This document shows positions 48,268-57,720 of a stretch of DNA of 64,000 bases, piece after piece. Numbering within the stretch: position 1 is the stretch's first letter; every line of letters starts with the position of its first letter. This DNA comes from DATFVJ01 sp963712955 (GTDB lineage: Bacteria > Actinomycetota > Actinomycetes > Streptosporangiales > Streptosporangiaceae). The notes beneath the pieces are model-generated. The model was not told the origin of the DNA and made no database searches. It saw only the letters and a list, made by a program, of their open reading frames with translations. The translations under genes and the position numbers were made by a program. The stretch lies in assembly GCA_963712955.1 (NCBI GenBank), contig CAVQKF010000005.1:186001-250000 (forward strand), given 5' to 3'.

Positions 48268-49898
48268 GACTCCTCAGGGATCATCTCGATGGAGTGCACA
48301 GGGCACTGCTCGAAACAGGCGCGGCAGCCGGTGCACCGGTCGTAGTCGAACTCGTACCGATGCCCGGGGCCCAGCTTGATGACCGCGTCCTCCGGGCACG
48401 CGCCCAGGCAGCCGTCGCACTCGCAGCAGTTGCCGCACGACAGGCACCTGCGCGCCTCGTATATCGCCTCCTGCTCGGACAGGCCGCCGACCACCTCGGC
48501 GAAATCAGCGACACGTTCCTCGGGCGCGGCCTGCGGCTGCTGCCTTCTGGCTGCGTCGCCGAAGTACCACAGGTTCAGCCCGTCGAACGTGGCGAGCTCG
48601 TGCTTGGGCAGGTTCGCGGGTTCGGTGTCCCGCAGCCAGGCGTCGATGTTCTTTGCGGCCTTCTTCCCGTGCCCCACGCCGACCGTGACGGTGCGCTCGG
48701 CAGGCACCATGTCCCCGCCCGCGAACACACCTGGGCATCCGGTCATCATGGCCGCCGACACCTGCACGGTGCCGTCCCGGCTGAACTCCACTGCTGGCAC
48801 CTGGCGCAGGAACGCGGTGTCGGTCTCCTGGCCGAGCGCCAGGATCACGGTGTCCGCGGCGAGCCTCTCGAACCGCCCGGTCGGCTGCGGGAATCCCTGC
48901 TCATCCAGTTCCATGGCCTCGATGGTCAGCTCTGGGCCATCGAAGGCGGTGATCGTGCGCAGCCAGTTGATCCGCACCCCCTCCCGCTCGGCCTCCTCGG
49001 CCTCCTCCTCGTGGGCAGGCATCTGCTCGCGTGTGCGGCGGTAGACGATGAGCGCGTCGTTCGCGCCCAGACGCCTGGCTACCCGGGCGGCGTCCATCGC
49101 GGTGTTGCCGCCGCCGTAGACCGCGACGCGCCGCCCGATCACCGGCCGCTCACCCGAGGCGACGCTGCGCAGGAATGACAGCGCGTCCACTATCGGTCCC
49201 GCATCCTTGGCCGGGATGTCGACCCGCTTGGACAGGTGGGCGCCCACCGCGACGAAGGCAGCGTCGAAGCCGCCTTCGCGCCGCTCGGCATCCAGGTCCT
49301 CCACCCGGTGCCCGCAGGTGACCCTGACACCGAGCGCGGTGATCCGGTCAAGCTCCCCGTCGAGGACCTCGCGGGGCATGCGGTAGGCCGGAATGCCGTA
49401 GCGCATCATCCCGCCTGGCCGGTCGCCCGCGTCCCTGATCTCGACCTCGTGGCCGAGCCTGGCGAGGTGGTAGGCGGCCGACAGCCCGCTCGGCCCGGCG
49501 CCGATGACGAGCACCCGCTTACCGCTGCGGACCGGCGGACGGTCGAACGCCCAGCCTCGCTCGAGCGCCAGGTCGCCGAGGAACCGTTCGATGCCGTGAA
49601 TCGAGACGGCGCTGTCGAGGTTGGCGCGGTTGCAGACGCTTTCGCACGGGTGGTAACAGACCCGCCCATGGATCGCCGGCATGGGATTGTCGGCGACAAG
49701 CTGCCGCCACGCCTGCTCATGGTGACCCAGTTCGGCGTGCGCCAGCCAGGCCTGGATGTTCTCCCCGGCCGGGCAGCCCGCGTTGCATGGCGGCAGCAGA
49801 TCCAGGTAGATGGGGCGGTGCTCGCGGACCGCCCCGGCGCGGCCTTGCCCGTGCAGCAAGTCCGGCAGCGGTGTGACGTCCCTTGACGGCCCCGTCAT
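48264..49898 (-). CDS. GltD-like FAD/NAD(P) oxidoreductase with extra 4Fe-4S domain
   Basis: 544 residues. N-terminal cluster-binding domain (PCNAGCPAGENIQAWL, RVCYHPCESVCNR), FAD site VLVIGAGPSGLSAAYHLA near 130, NAD(P) site VAVYGGGNTAMDAARVA near 263, FAD closing motif GVFAGGDMV. The C-terminal 80 residues are an added two-cluster ferredoxin (CLSCGNCCECDGCLGACPEDAV and CTGCRACFEQCPVHSIEM). This is the glutamate-synthase beta-subunit type, but no large GltB subunit is nearby. With PFOR directly downstream (4-base overlap) it probably moves electrons between reduced ferredoxin and NAD(P). Confidence 0.9.
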
Positions 49899-50089
49899 GC
49901 TGTCGGTCCCGCTTGAGCGCTCGCGGCCGCGACTTCCTCCGGCTCTCGCGCCGGCTCATCTGCGGTCCCTGCCTGTCTCGGCACGACGATGACCGTGCCA
50001 CCGGTGTCGCCGCTCGGCTCGCGAGTCATCTCGGCGGCGGCCGAGACATGACAGGCGGCATCGACGGTCGGCAGGACCGTCCTGTTCAT
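49895..50089 (-). CDS. Small protein, first gene of the PFOR operon
   Basis: 64 residues. AAGGAG lies 6 bases before ATG 50089, and the stop overlaps the next start in ATGA (49898-49895), so it is translated. Sequence NRTVLPTVDAACHVSAAAEM, then an acidic and Ala/Pro-rich tail. One Cys. No family recognised. The position suggests an accessory or coupling role for the oxidoreductase complex. Confidence 0.65.
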   Translation of the reverse strand: MNRTVLPTVDAACHVSAAAEMTREPSGDTGGTVIVVPRQAGTADEPAREPEEVAAASAQAGPTA

Positions 50090-50171
50090 GTCGTCTCCTT
50101 GGGTGTCGGGCGTCTGCTGCTAGCAGATCACCGCCCATGCCACGCCGGGAAGGGACGAAGTTCCTGTCCCC

Positions 50172-50185
50172 GGGACTTCTGGCCC
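50172..50185. promoter_or_regulatory. DosR-like box upstream of the PFOR operon
   Basis: GGGACTTCTGGCCC, 83-96 bases before the first start (50089). The GGGACTT half is perfect; GGCCC is a common variant of the second half in known DosR sites. Confidence 0.5.
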
Positions 50186-50225
50186 TTGTCCGCCCGCTGT
50201 GGCCCCGCCCCGCCCGCCCGCGCGT

Positions 50226-50285
50226 TCGCGCCGTGCTCAGGCGTGGGCGGGTGCCGTGCTCAGGCGTGGGCGGGCGCCGTGCTCA
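50226..50285. repeat. 23-bp tandem repeat before the CsoR-family gene end
   Basis: CGTGCTCAGGCGTGGGCGGG occurs twice in tandem (period 23), with a third partial copy CGTGCTCAGGC that runs into the 3' end of the CsoR-family gene. It lies between the PFOR operon promoter and the repressor gene. Confidence 0.7.
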
Positions 50286-50579
50286 GGCAAGCGCGAGGAA
50301 CAGTTTCTCGAGCTGTTCCTCGCTCATCGGCGCATCACCGCCGTCGGCAAGGCACTGCCGCATGCCGCTCGCCACGATCTTGAAACCTGCCCGGTCGAGC
50401 GCCCGCGACACGGCGGCGAGCTGGATGACCACGTCCGTACAGTCGCGCCCGGACTCGATCATCGTGATCACCCCGGCCAGCTGGCCCTGCGCACGGCGCA
50501 GCCTGTTGAGCACCGCGCCCACCGCGCTGTCATCGACCCTCACGCGCCCACCGCCTGCTCGTCGGTCATCATCGGCCAT
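50283..50579 (-). CDS. CsoR/CstR-family (DUF156) repressor
   Basis: 98 residues, all-helical family: VLNRLRRAQGQLAGVITMIESGRDCTDVVIQLAAVSRALDRAGF. The first ligand Cys is in GRDCTDV, the second in MRQCL. The His found four residues before the second Cys in copper-sensing CsoR (HxxxC) is replaced by Gly, so copper sensing is doubtful; a Cys-Cys (persulfide-type, CstR-like) sensor is possible. A palindromic TACCCC..GGGGTA lies 32-45 bases upstream and a second site precedes the OsmC-type gene, so the repressor likely controls both. Confidence 0.88.
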   Translation of the reverse strand: MADDDRRAGGGRVRVDDSAVGAVLNRLRRAQGQLAGVITMIESGRDCTDVVIQLAAVSRALDRAGFKIVASGMRQCLADGGDAPMSEEQLEKLFLALA

Positions 50580-50610
50580 CCCCCATTCGGGAAACGGAGT
50601 CCGGCCAGTG

Positions 50611-50624
50611 TACCCCAGGGGGTA
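50611..50624. promoter_or_regulatory. CsoR-family operator candidate 1
   Basis: TACCCCAGGGGGTA, a TACCCC/GGGGTA inverted repeat just upstream of the repressor gene and next to the stop codon of the OsmC-type gene. Matches the G/C-tract operators of the family. Confidence 0.65.
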
Positions 50625-51332
50625 TTAACCGGCCCCAGCGGAGGTGAGCAAGGGAACCGGTGGCTCCTGCGCCGCGAGCTCGACGGTGACATCGGGCTCC
50701 TGCCTGAGGGTGTTGTGCACAGTGCAGTGCGAAGCCACGGCCAGCAGGGCGGCCCGGCGCTGCGCGGGCACGCCGCCCGGTACGGTGATGAGCATCCGTA
50801 CGGCAGCGACACGGGCAGGCCGGTCGGCAGCCATGGCGAACTCGGCGTGGACGCGCAGCCCATCCCGCTTCAGGCCATGACGCAGCAGGTATCGGCCGGT
50901 GTAGAAGGCGACGCACGAGGCGAGCGAGCCGACGAGCAGCTCCGTCGGGGTCGCCGCCGCGTCCCCTCCCCCCGCGTCGGGGGGCTGGTCGGCCAGCAGG
51001 GCATGGCCGCGCGTGGTGATCGCATACGACTCGCGGCCGGCATGCGCCACGTCGACGCGGCCCGCGGTGTCCGCCCACGGACGGCTGTCGCGGTCGGCGG
51101 CAGCGGCCAGCGACAGCAGTGATCCGGCCAGCCGCCGTGCCTCCGCGACGGTCAGCGCGGCCCGGGCGCTGTCATGGCATCCCGGGCACTCTCCGATTTC
51201 CACGGTGACGCGGCCGGCCTGCCGCTCTTGGCCGCCAGGCGCGAGCGTTCCGACGCGCACCGTCCGGCCGCACGTTGTCCGGAATGCCTCGTGGTCCCGC
51301 GCGCCCGGGTCGCCGGGTGTCCCTGCCCTCAT
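50625..51332 (-). CDS. OsmC-type protein with an N-terminal Cys-containing extension
   Basis: 235 residues from ATG 51332, chosen for GGAGG six bases upstream. Residues 1-85 form an extension with HEAFRTTCGRTVRV and GECPGCHDSARAAL. Residues about 100-232 are the OsmC/Ohr fold, with redox Cys in VGSLASCVAFYTGRYLL and ASHCTVHNTL. The family reduces organic peroxides or handles reactive sulfur. The combination of a CPGC motif, an OsmC domain and a CsoR-type repressor with its own operators suggests thiol or persulfide stress. Substrate not proven. Confidence 0.82.
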   Translation of the reverse strand: MRAGTPGDPGARDHEAFRTTCGRTVRVGTLAPGGQERQAGRVTVEIGECPGCHDSARAALTVAEARRLAGSLLSLAAAADRDSRPWADTAGRVDVAHAGRESYAITTRGHALLADQPPDAGGGDAAATPTELLVGSLASCVAFYTGRYLLRHGLKRDGLRVHAEFAMAADRPARVAAVRMLITVPGGVPAQRRAALLAVASHCTVHNTLRQEPDVTVELAAQEPPVPLLTSAGAG

Positions 51333-51409
51333 CACGCACCTCCACGGCTGCCCGCTGCGGAGGGCCCGCCGGCTCGTGTCACTGGAGGGCCGCCCGCGCA
51401 CTTGCAACG

Positions 51410-51425
51410 ATACCCATAGGGGTAT
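51410..51425. promoter_or_regulatory. CsoR-family operator candidate 2
   Basis: ATACCCATAGGGGTAT is a 6+4+6 perfect inverted repeat 78 bases upstream of the OsmC-type start. Same core as the site at 50611. Confidence 0.65.
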
Positions 51426-51607
51426 ATGGCTCCAGAGTCATTGGTCCCGAGTTCGCGACCGGCGGGGCGGAAGCCGGCAACGCTTCTTCGTCAGCGCCAC
51501 CCCGGAGTCCGCCAAGCAGGAGCTTCCCGGCGGGGCCTGATGCGACACGGCTCCCACTCGGGGCCGGAGGTGCTTAGCCTGATGCGGCTCGTCGTGGTTA
51601 GGCTGAC

Positions 51608-52291
51608 GTGGTGTCCACCCAAAGGGAAAACTCCAGCAAGATATCCGTGTTCCTGCTCGACGATCATGAGATCGTCCGGCGGGGTGTGCGGGATCTGCTC
51701 GAGGCCGAGCCGGATATCGTCGTGATCGGCGAGGCCGGGACCGCAGCCTCCGCGCTGGCCCGCATCCCGGCGCTGCGCCCCGACGTCGCGGTGCTTGATG
51801 TGCGGCTGCCGGATGGTGACGGTGTGACGGTCTGCCGTGAGATCCGCTCACGCATGCCAGAAGTGGCGTGCCTGATGCTCACGTCGTTCACCGACGACGA
51901 CGCGCTGTTCGATGCGATCATGGCGGGTGCCGCGGGATATGTGCTCAAACAGATCCGTGGCACCGACCTGGTCGGTGCCGTGCGCACCGTGGCCTCCGGG
52001 CAGTCCATGCTCGACCCGCGGGCCGCGAGCCAGGTGATGGGGCGGCTGCGCAGCAACGCGCGGCAGCCGGATCCGCTCGCCGGGCTGTCCGGGCAGGAGC
52101 GGCGGATTCTCGAGCTGATCGGCGAGGGCATGACCAACCGCCAGATCGGCGAGCGGATGTTCCTTGCCGAAAAGACGGTCAAGAACTACGTCTCCTCGCT
52201 CTTTGCCAAGCTGGGCATGCAGCGCCGAACCCAGGCCGCCGCCTACGCGGCCCGGTTGCATGAGCAGGCCGACGCCGCCGAACAGGAATAA
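51608..52291 (+). CDS. DosR/DevR-like response regulator
   Basis: 227 residues from GTG. Receiver: VFLLDDHEIVRRGVRDLLEAE, VAVLDVRLPDGDGVTVC (phospho-Asp), MLTSF and GYVLKQIRGTDL. DNA-binding: LSGQERRILELIGEGMTNRQ, EKTVKNYVSSLFAKLGMQRR, the DosR recognition-helix type. DosR activates dormancy genes under hypoxia or NO. DosR-like boxes occur at GAPDH, Usp, the PFOR operon, the DUF1918 gene and the left-end oxidase. No DosS/DosT-type GAF kinase is in the window; activation by one of the local PAS kinases is possible but unproven. Confidence 0.92.
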   Translation: MVSTQRENSSKISVFLLDDHEIVRRGVRDLLEAEPDIVVIGEAGTAASALARIPALRPDVAVLDVRLPDGDGVTVCREIRSRMPEVACLMLTSFTDDDALFDAIMAGAAGYVLKQIRGTDLVGAVRTVASGQSMLDPRAASQVMGRLRSNARQPDPLAGLSGQERRILELIGEGMTNRQIGERMFLAEKTVKNYVSSLFAKLGMQRRTQAAAYAARLHEQADAAEQE

Positions 52292-52604
52292 GCGCGCGCC
52301 GGCGCGCGCTGTCACGCCGGCGCCACCGCCCGCATGACGCCCTCCGCGGTGGTCTCGCCACGCCCGACGCTACGCCGTGGGAGGTAGCCGATGCCGCGGC
52401 GGTACTGGCTCGCGATGGGGGACCTTGGGCCCCTGGCGGTGCGGAGCGGCAGGCCTGCGGGGCCCAACGGCCCGCAAGCCAGGGACCTCGGCCCGATGCG
52501 GCCACCGGGTGGGGCGGCCGACCATGACAGCAGATGGATCAGATAGGGCCGTTAGGGCCGCCGCGAGGCCCGGGCTCCGAATGCGGGCAAGGAGAGTGGC
52601 CGTC
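52292..52604. promoter_or_regulatory. Control region of the DUF1918 gene with two DosR-like boxes
   Basis: 313 bases without a gene. GGGACCTTGGGCCC at 52419-52432 and the shorter GGGACCTCGGCCC at 52482-52494 are 63 bases apart, about six helical turns, in the same orientation toward the gene at 52605. An inverted word CAGGCCTG lies between. Two-box promoters are common for strongly induced DosR targets. Confidence 0.5.
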
Positions 52605-52841
52605 ATGAAGGCATGTATCGGCGACCGTCTGGTCGTTGACGGCGACGCGAACCGTGTCGGCCTGGTCATCGGCGTACAGCACCAGGCTGGGACGCCGCCC
52701 TATGTCATCAAGTGGCTGGGCGACGGACACATCGCCCTGGTGTTCCCTGGCCCGTATTCCCGGATCGTGCCCGCGAGCCACCCGGCGGGCGCGCCGCGGC
52801 TCACAGCGGATGCGGCCAAGCACCCGGAGGATCTTGCATGA
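52605..52841 (+). CDS. DUF1918 domain protein
   Basis: 78 residues from ATG 52605 (AAGGAG ten bases upstream). The DUF1918 core is KACIGDRLVVDGDANRVGLV, then PPYVIKWLGDGHIALVFPGP, a small SH3-like barrel, with an Ala/Pro tail. The family is frequent in mycobacterial and streptomycete hypoxia clusters; the function is unknown. Stop and next start overlap in ATGA (52838-52841), coupling it to the acyl-CoA synthetase-type gene. Confidence 0.85.
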   Translation: MKACIGDRLVVDGDANRVGLVIGVQHQAGTPPYVIKWLGDGHIALVFPGPYSRIVPASHPAGAPRLTADAAKHPEDLA

Positions 52842-54127
52842 GTCCACTGACGAGCGAGGCCGGCATTCATGCCCTGCTCACAGATGGAACCATGATCGAG
52901 ATCCGTCCCGCTCAGCCCGCCGACCGCGATGCCGTCTGCCAGCTGCACGCGGCATTGTCACCCGACGACGTGTATCTGCGGTTCTTCAACTCAAGCCCGC
53001 TTGCGGCGCAGCAGGAGGCCAAGCGGGTGTGCCGTCAGCCTGGAGACGGCCACGCCGCGCTGCTCGCCTGGCTGGGCGGGGAGCTCATCGGTGTGGCTAG
53101 TTACGAGCCAGCGGACAAGCCCGCTGCTGCGGAGATCGCTTTCGCGGTCGCCGGGCATATGCACGGCCGCGGCGTCGCGACGCTTTTGCTCGAGCATCTG
53201 GCGTCGGTTGCCAGGCGCGGCAAGCTGGAGGCCTTCACCACGCAGACGCTGGTCGCCAACGCCGCCATGCTTCGCGTGTTCGCCGACGCGGGCCTGCCGG
53301 TCAGCAGGCGGCTCGAGGACGGGCTGATCAGTCTCACCTTCCCGCTTCCCCGCGACGACGCCGACCGTCATATGGACAGCTACCTGGACAGCGTCGCGGG
53401 CAGGGAAAGCCGTGCGGATGTGGCGAGCCTGCGCTACCTGCTTGCGCCCGCGTCGGTGGCCGTGGTCGGCGCGGGCCGCCGGCCGGGTACGGTCGGCCGT
53501 GCCATCTTGCACAACATCGTCACGGGCGGCTACAGCGGCCACGTGTACGCCGTGAACCGGCGTGCCCGCCACGCCGAGGGGGTGACCTGCGTGCCGTCGG
53601 TTTCCGATCTGCCGGAGCCGGTGGACCTGGCGGTGATAGCGGTGCCCGCGGTAGCCGTTAGGGATGTCGCTGAAGAGTGCGGCAAGCGCGGTGTCCGCGG
53701 CCTGGTGGTCATCACGGCCGGCCTGGACACTGGAGCCGGCGCCGATCTGCTTGCCATCTGCCGCCGCCACGGCATGCGGCTGATCGGCCCTAACTGCTTC
53801 GGCGTCGCCGTGCCCCGCCTCGGCCTGGACGCCACCTTCGCCGGCGCCCATCCCGCGCCAGGGCGGGTCGGCCTTGTCGGGCAAGCCGGCGGCGTCGGCG
53901 CCGCGCTGCTCGGCCACCTGTCCCGGCTCGGCATCGGTGTCTCCTCGTTCGCCTCGGTCGGCGACAAGTACGACGTGTCAAGCAACGACCTGCTGATGTG
54001 GTGGGAACAGGACAACCTGACCCGGCTGGCAATCCTGTACATGGAATCATTCGGCAGCCCACGAAGGTTCGCCCGCACGGCCCGCCGCGTCGGCCAGCAG
54101 ATCCCCATTCTGACCCTGCACGCGGGC

Positions 54128-54245
54128 CGCTCCGCCGCGGGCCGCTCAGCGGGCCGCTCCGCCAGGGGCCGCTCCGCCCGGGGCCGCTCAGCGGGCAGCT
54201 CCGCTGCGGGCAGCTCCGCCGGGGGCAGCTCCGCTGCGGGCAGCT
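54128..54245 (+). repeat. In-frame Ser/Gly/Arg/Ala repeat within the synthetase gene
   Basis: About ten degenerate copies of a 12-15-base unit (GGGGCCGCTCCGCC, GGGCAGCTCCGCTG types) encode GRSA, GRSARGRSA and GSSAAGSSA runs, inserted after LHAGRS and before QAASHTAA, which are adjacent in normal family members. Confidence 0.85.
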
Positions 54246-55345
54246 ACGCGGTCGGCCGGCAAGCCGCCTCCCACACCGCCGCCGCGATCCCCCTGGTCGC
54301 CCGCGAAGCCCTGTTCGAGCAGGCCGGCGTCATTTCAACCACCAGCCTCGGCGAACTACTCGAAGCCACCGCGCTGCTCGCCAGCCAGCCCCTGCCCGCA
54401 GGGGATCGCGTCGCCATCGTCTCCAACGCCGGCGGCTGCGTCGTCCTGGCCGCCGACGCCTGCGCCGACGCCGGGCTGCGCGTCACCGCGCTCAGCGGCC
54501 CAACCCAACGGCGGCTGCGCCACCTGCTGCCCCCGGGCACCGTGGTCAAAGGCCCCGTCGATATCGTCGCCGCCGTCGGCGCCGGTGCATTCCGCTCCTG
54601 TCTGGAAGAAATCGCCGCCGACGACGCCGTCGACATGATCCTCGCGATCACCGTAACGACCGCCACCGCCGACGTCACTGCGGCGGTCACCACCGCGAAG
54701 GTGACCAAATCCCTCGCCGTGGCGTCCCTGACCCAGCCGCAGACCGTGCAACTGCTGCCGCGCGGTGGCCCACATCCAAAGCACGCTACCTCCGGGGCCG
54801 CGCCCGCCGCCGGGCACCCGGTGCCCTCCTACGCCTATCCGGAAAGCGCGGCCCGCGCGCTCGGGCATGCGGCCCGATACCAAGCCTGGCGCACAAGCGA
54901 GCGCGGCCAGGTTCCCGAGCTCGATGGCGTGCGTGAGGCCGATGCCAGCGCGCTGGCCGGGCGTTTCCTCGCACGGCACAGGCACGGGGGCTGGCTATCC
55001 GCCAGTGAGGCCATCGAGCTCCTGTCCTGTTACCGAATCCCGATGGTCACGACCAGGCCTGTCACAAGCGGCGAGGCAGCTGTCGGGGTTGCTGCCGAAC
55101 TGGGCGGGCACGTCGCGCTCAAGGCCGACGTGCCCGGGCTGGTCCACAAGAGCGATTCCGGCGGAGTCCAGCTCGACCTGCGCTCCGAACAGGACATCCG
55201 CCGTGCCTACCGCAGGATGGCCGCCACCTTCGGATCCCGCCTGCATCAAGTCCTGATCCAGCCGATGATCACCGGTGGTGTCGAGGTGTTCATCGGCGTC
55301 GCCCAGGAACCGGTATTCGGCCCGATCGTGGCGTTCGGCCTCGGC

Positions 55346-55460
55346 GGCGGCGCCAACGGCGCCAACGGCGCCAACGGCGCCAACGGCGTCAACGGCGTCA
55401 ACGGCGTCAACGGCGCCAACGGCGCCAACGGCGTCAACGGCGTCAACGGCGTCAACGGCG
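55346..55460 (+). repeat. 9-bp tandem repeat in the ATP-grasp region
   Basis: GGCGCCAAC and GGCGTCAAC units alternate in blocks (4, 3, 2, 3 copies), encoding GAN and GVN tripeptides between VAFGLGG and GVLGAHTVRLAPLTD. All units keep the frame. Related Gly-Val units continue to about 55500. Confidence 0.95.
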
Positions 55461-55830
55461 GCGTCGGCGGGGTCGTCAACGGCGGCCTCGGCGGGGTCCC
55501 CACCGGCGTGCTCGGCGCGCACACCGTACGGCTCGCTCCGCTCACCGACATCGACGCGGCCGAAATGGTCCGCAGCGTCCGTGCCGCCCCCTGCTCTCCG
55601 GGCGCCGCGGCACACCACCCGATATCGCCGCCCTTACCGACACACTGCTGCGGGTCTCACGGCTCGCCGACGACCTGATCCAGGTCGCCGAACTTGGTCT
55701 GAACCCCGTAATCGTCCGCCCCGGCCTTGTCAGCGCCGTCGACGCACGGGTACGGATCGCCCCGCCGGAACCGCGAGACCCCTTCTTGCGGCGGCTGCGC
55801 TGACCGCGCGCCGGCCGCGGGAGGTGTGGG

Positions 55831-56640
55831 ATGGCACGCGCGATCTGGACAGGGTCACTGGCCTTCGGGCTTGTCAACGTCCCTGTCGGCCTGTATTCGG
55901 CGACCGAGGACAAGACCGTGCACTTCAACCAGTTCGAGGCCGGCACGTCAGACCGGATCCGCTATAAGCGGGTCAACGAGCGCACCGGCCGCGAGGTTGA
56001 CTACGAGAAGATCGTCAAGGGTTACGAGGTCAGCAAGGGCGAGTTCGTGCTGATCACCGACGAGGAACTCGAAGCAGTCGAGCCCGGCCGGTCCCGCACC
56101 ATCGACATCACCGACTTCGTCGATCTTGACGAGATCGACCCGATCCACTTCCAGAAGACCTACTACCTTGCTCCGCAGCCCGGCGGCGCCGATCGCGCCT
56201 ACATGCTGCTTCGTGAGGCGATGGCCGCGACGAACAAGGCAGGCATCGCCATGTTCGTGATGCGCGGCAAGCAGTATCTGGTCGCGGTCCGGGCGGAGGA
56301 GCACGTCCTTGTGCTCGAAACGATGTTCTTCGCCGACGAAATCCGCGACCCGCGGAGCCAGATCGGCAGCCTGCCTGAAGGCCACGCCGCCGGCGGCCGT
56401 GAGCTTGCCGTCGCGAAACAGCTGATCGAGTCGATGGGGACCCCATGGCAGCCGCAGAAATACCGCGACACCTACCGGGATCGGGTGGAAGACCTGATCG
56501 AGCGCAAGCGCCACGGTGAGGAGATCATCGCCGAGGGTGCGCCGCCGCAGGATGACAACGTGGTCGACCTGATGGAGGCACTGCGCCGTAGCGTCGACAC
56601 CGCCCGTAGCCGCGCAGCCGGCGCCGCGGACAGCCCGTGA
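55831..56640 (+). CDS. ku: Ku protein (non-homologous end joining)
   Basis: 269 residues, normal for bacterial Ku. RAIWTGSLAFGLVNVPVGLYSAT at the start, then IRYKRVNERTGREVDYEKIVKGYE, FVDLDEIDPIHFQKTYYLAP and RDPRSQIGSLPEGHA. The homodimer rings DNA ends and recruits LigD. No ligD gene is in the window. GGGAGG precedes ATG 55831. The basic C-terminal extension of some actinobacterial Ku proteins is absent. It fits a survival or dormancy gene set, where DNA breaks are repaired without a sister copy. Confidence 0.95.
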   Translation: MARAIWTGSLAFGLVNVPVGLYSATEDKTVHFNQFEAGTSDRIRYKRVNERTGREVDYEKIVKGYEVSKGEFVLITDEELEAVEPGRSRTIDITDFVDLDEIDPIHFQKTYYLAPQPGGADRAYMLLREAMAATNKAGIAMFVMRGKQYLVAVRAEEHVLVLETMFFADEIRDPRSQIGSLPEGHAAGGRELAVAKQLIESMGTPWQPQKYRDTYRDRVEDLIERKRHGEEIIAEGAPPQDDNVVDLMEALRRSVDTARSRAAGAADSP

Positions 56641-56748
56641 TCGAGGTGGCGTTGCGGTGGAGCGGCACACCCTCGGTTCAGGCGTGGCGCGCCGCTCGCG
56701 GCGGCACGGCTGCGGCCGACAGCGGCACGGCCGCGGCCGGCCGCCTGA

Positions 56749-57720
56749 TCACGGCTGGCGTTTGCGTTCGGCCTTGTTGCCCAGTTTCCTCGTATCCCGC
56801 AGGCTGACGTACGGCTCCTCGCCGGCAGGTACGCCAGCCGCTACTGCGCGTTCCCTTTCGAGTTCGGCGTTGAACTCGGCGCCGATAAGCAATGCGACGT
56901 TGGAGATCCACATCCACACGAGAAAAATGATCACTGCGGCTATGCTGCCGTACACCTTGTTGTAGTGCCCGAAGTTGGCCACGTAGATAGCGAACAGGCC
57001 TGACGCGACAAGCCAGATGACGATCGCCACCACGCCGCCGGGGCTGACCCACCGGAAACCCTGCTTGGCGTTGGGGCTGGCCCAGTACAGGATGGCGAGC
57101 ATCAGGCTGACCAAGATCGCAAGAACCGGCCATTTGGCTATGTCCCACACGGCGATCGCTACCGAACCGATGCTCAGCAGCTGCCCCACATGCCGGGCGA
57201 GGCCACCGGTGACCACAACGATGAGAGCGGACGCGACAAGCAGCACCAGCAGCACGAGGGTGACGCCGAGGCGTGTGGGGAGCGTCTTCCAGATGGGCCG
57301 GCCCTCACGGACGTGGTAAATGGCGTTGGACGCGCGCATGAACGCGGCGATGTAACTCGACGCCGACCACAGCCCCACCGCCGTCCCGACCAGGGCCGCC
57401 GCCCCTGCAGCGGCGTGAGTGTGCTGGAGGTGATCCACGGCGGTAAGGATTGTCTGCCTGACGGCGCCGGGTGCCGCGCTGGCCAGGTTGGTGATCAGCG
57501 GCTGGGTGGCCGAGTTGCCGATCAGGCCGAGCAGGGATACCACGACAAGTAGCGCCGGGAAGATCGCCAGCACTCCGTAGTAGGTGAGCGCGGCTGCCCG
57601 GTCGGTCAGCGCGTCGTCCTTGAACTCGTTTATGGAGCGCTTGCCCGCCGCGAGCCATGAACGGCGGCCGAGCTTCCGCTGCGGCGCATGGGTCAGCACT
57701 TTGGTCATCGCCGCCGCCAC
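56749..57720 (-). CDS. YihY/virulence factor BrkB family membrane protein
   Basis: 323 residues. Six membrane helices, with the family motif DRAAALTYYGVLAIFPALLVVVS at residues about 40-62, then VGTAVGLWSASSYIAAFMRA, FRWVSPGGVVAIVIWLVASG and YGSIAAVIIFLVWMWISNVALLIGAEFNAELER. Cytoplasmic-membrane protein of unknown transport role. Its start overlaps the 3' end of the DUF3618-type gene (57705), so they are co-transcribed. A second, diverged member is at 59024-60043. Confidence 0.9.
   Translation of the reverse strand: MAAAMTKVLTHAPQRKLGRRSWLAAGKRSINEFKDDALTDRAAALTYYGVLAIFPALLVVVSLLGLIGNSATQPLITNLASAAPGAVRQTILTAVDHLQHTHAAAGAAALVGTAVGLWSASSYIAAFMRASNAIYHVREGRPIWKTLPTRLGVTLVLLVLLVASALIVVVTGGLARHVGQLLSIGSVAIAVWDIAKWPVLAILVSLMLAILYWASPNAKQGFRWVSPGGVVAIVIWLVASGLFAIYVANFGHYNKVYGSIAAVIIFLVWMWISNVALLIGAEFNAELERERAVAAGVPAGEEPYVSLRDTRKLGNKAERKRQP

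Larger units (their letters stand above)
52838..55803 (+). pseudogene. GNAT-acyl-CoA synthetase (NDP-forming) fusion, repeat-expanded and frameshifted
   Basis: GNAT domain about 20-170 (EIRPAQPADRDAVCQLHAAL, AGHMHGRGVATLLLEHL). CoA-binding domain about 195-320 (LLAPASVAVVGAGRRPGTVG). Ligase domain with GVSSFASVGDKYDVSSNDLL. ATP-grasp from about 715 (YRIPMVTTRPVTSGEAAVG, HVALKADVPGLVHKSDSGGV). Two low-complexity expansions interrupt conserved stretches: residues about 430-470 (Ser/Gly/Arg/Ala) and about 837-880 (Asn-Gly-Ala/Val). Near 55590 the frame shifts by one base. The correct frame then gives DIAALTDTLLRVSRLADDL...LGLNPVIVR and stops at 55803. Intact relatives (Pat-type) acetylate proteins or make acetate plus ATP from acetyl-CoA, a logical step after PFOR. 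Confidence 0.82.

Noticed and set aside
51465..51500. DosR box upstream of the DosR-like gene (GGTCCCGAGTTCGCGACC region, 51443-51460)
   Set aside because: Only one GTCCC half is present; the partner half is GCGAC and the spacing is wrong.
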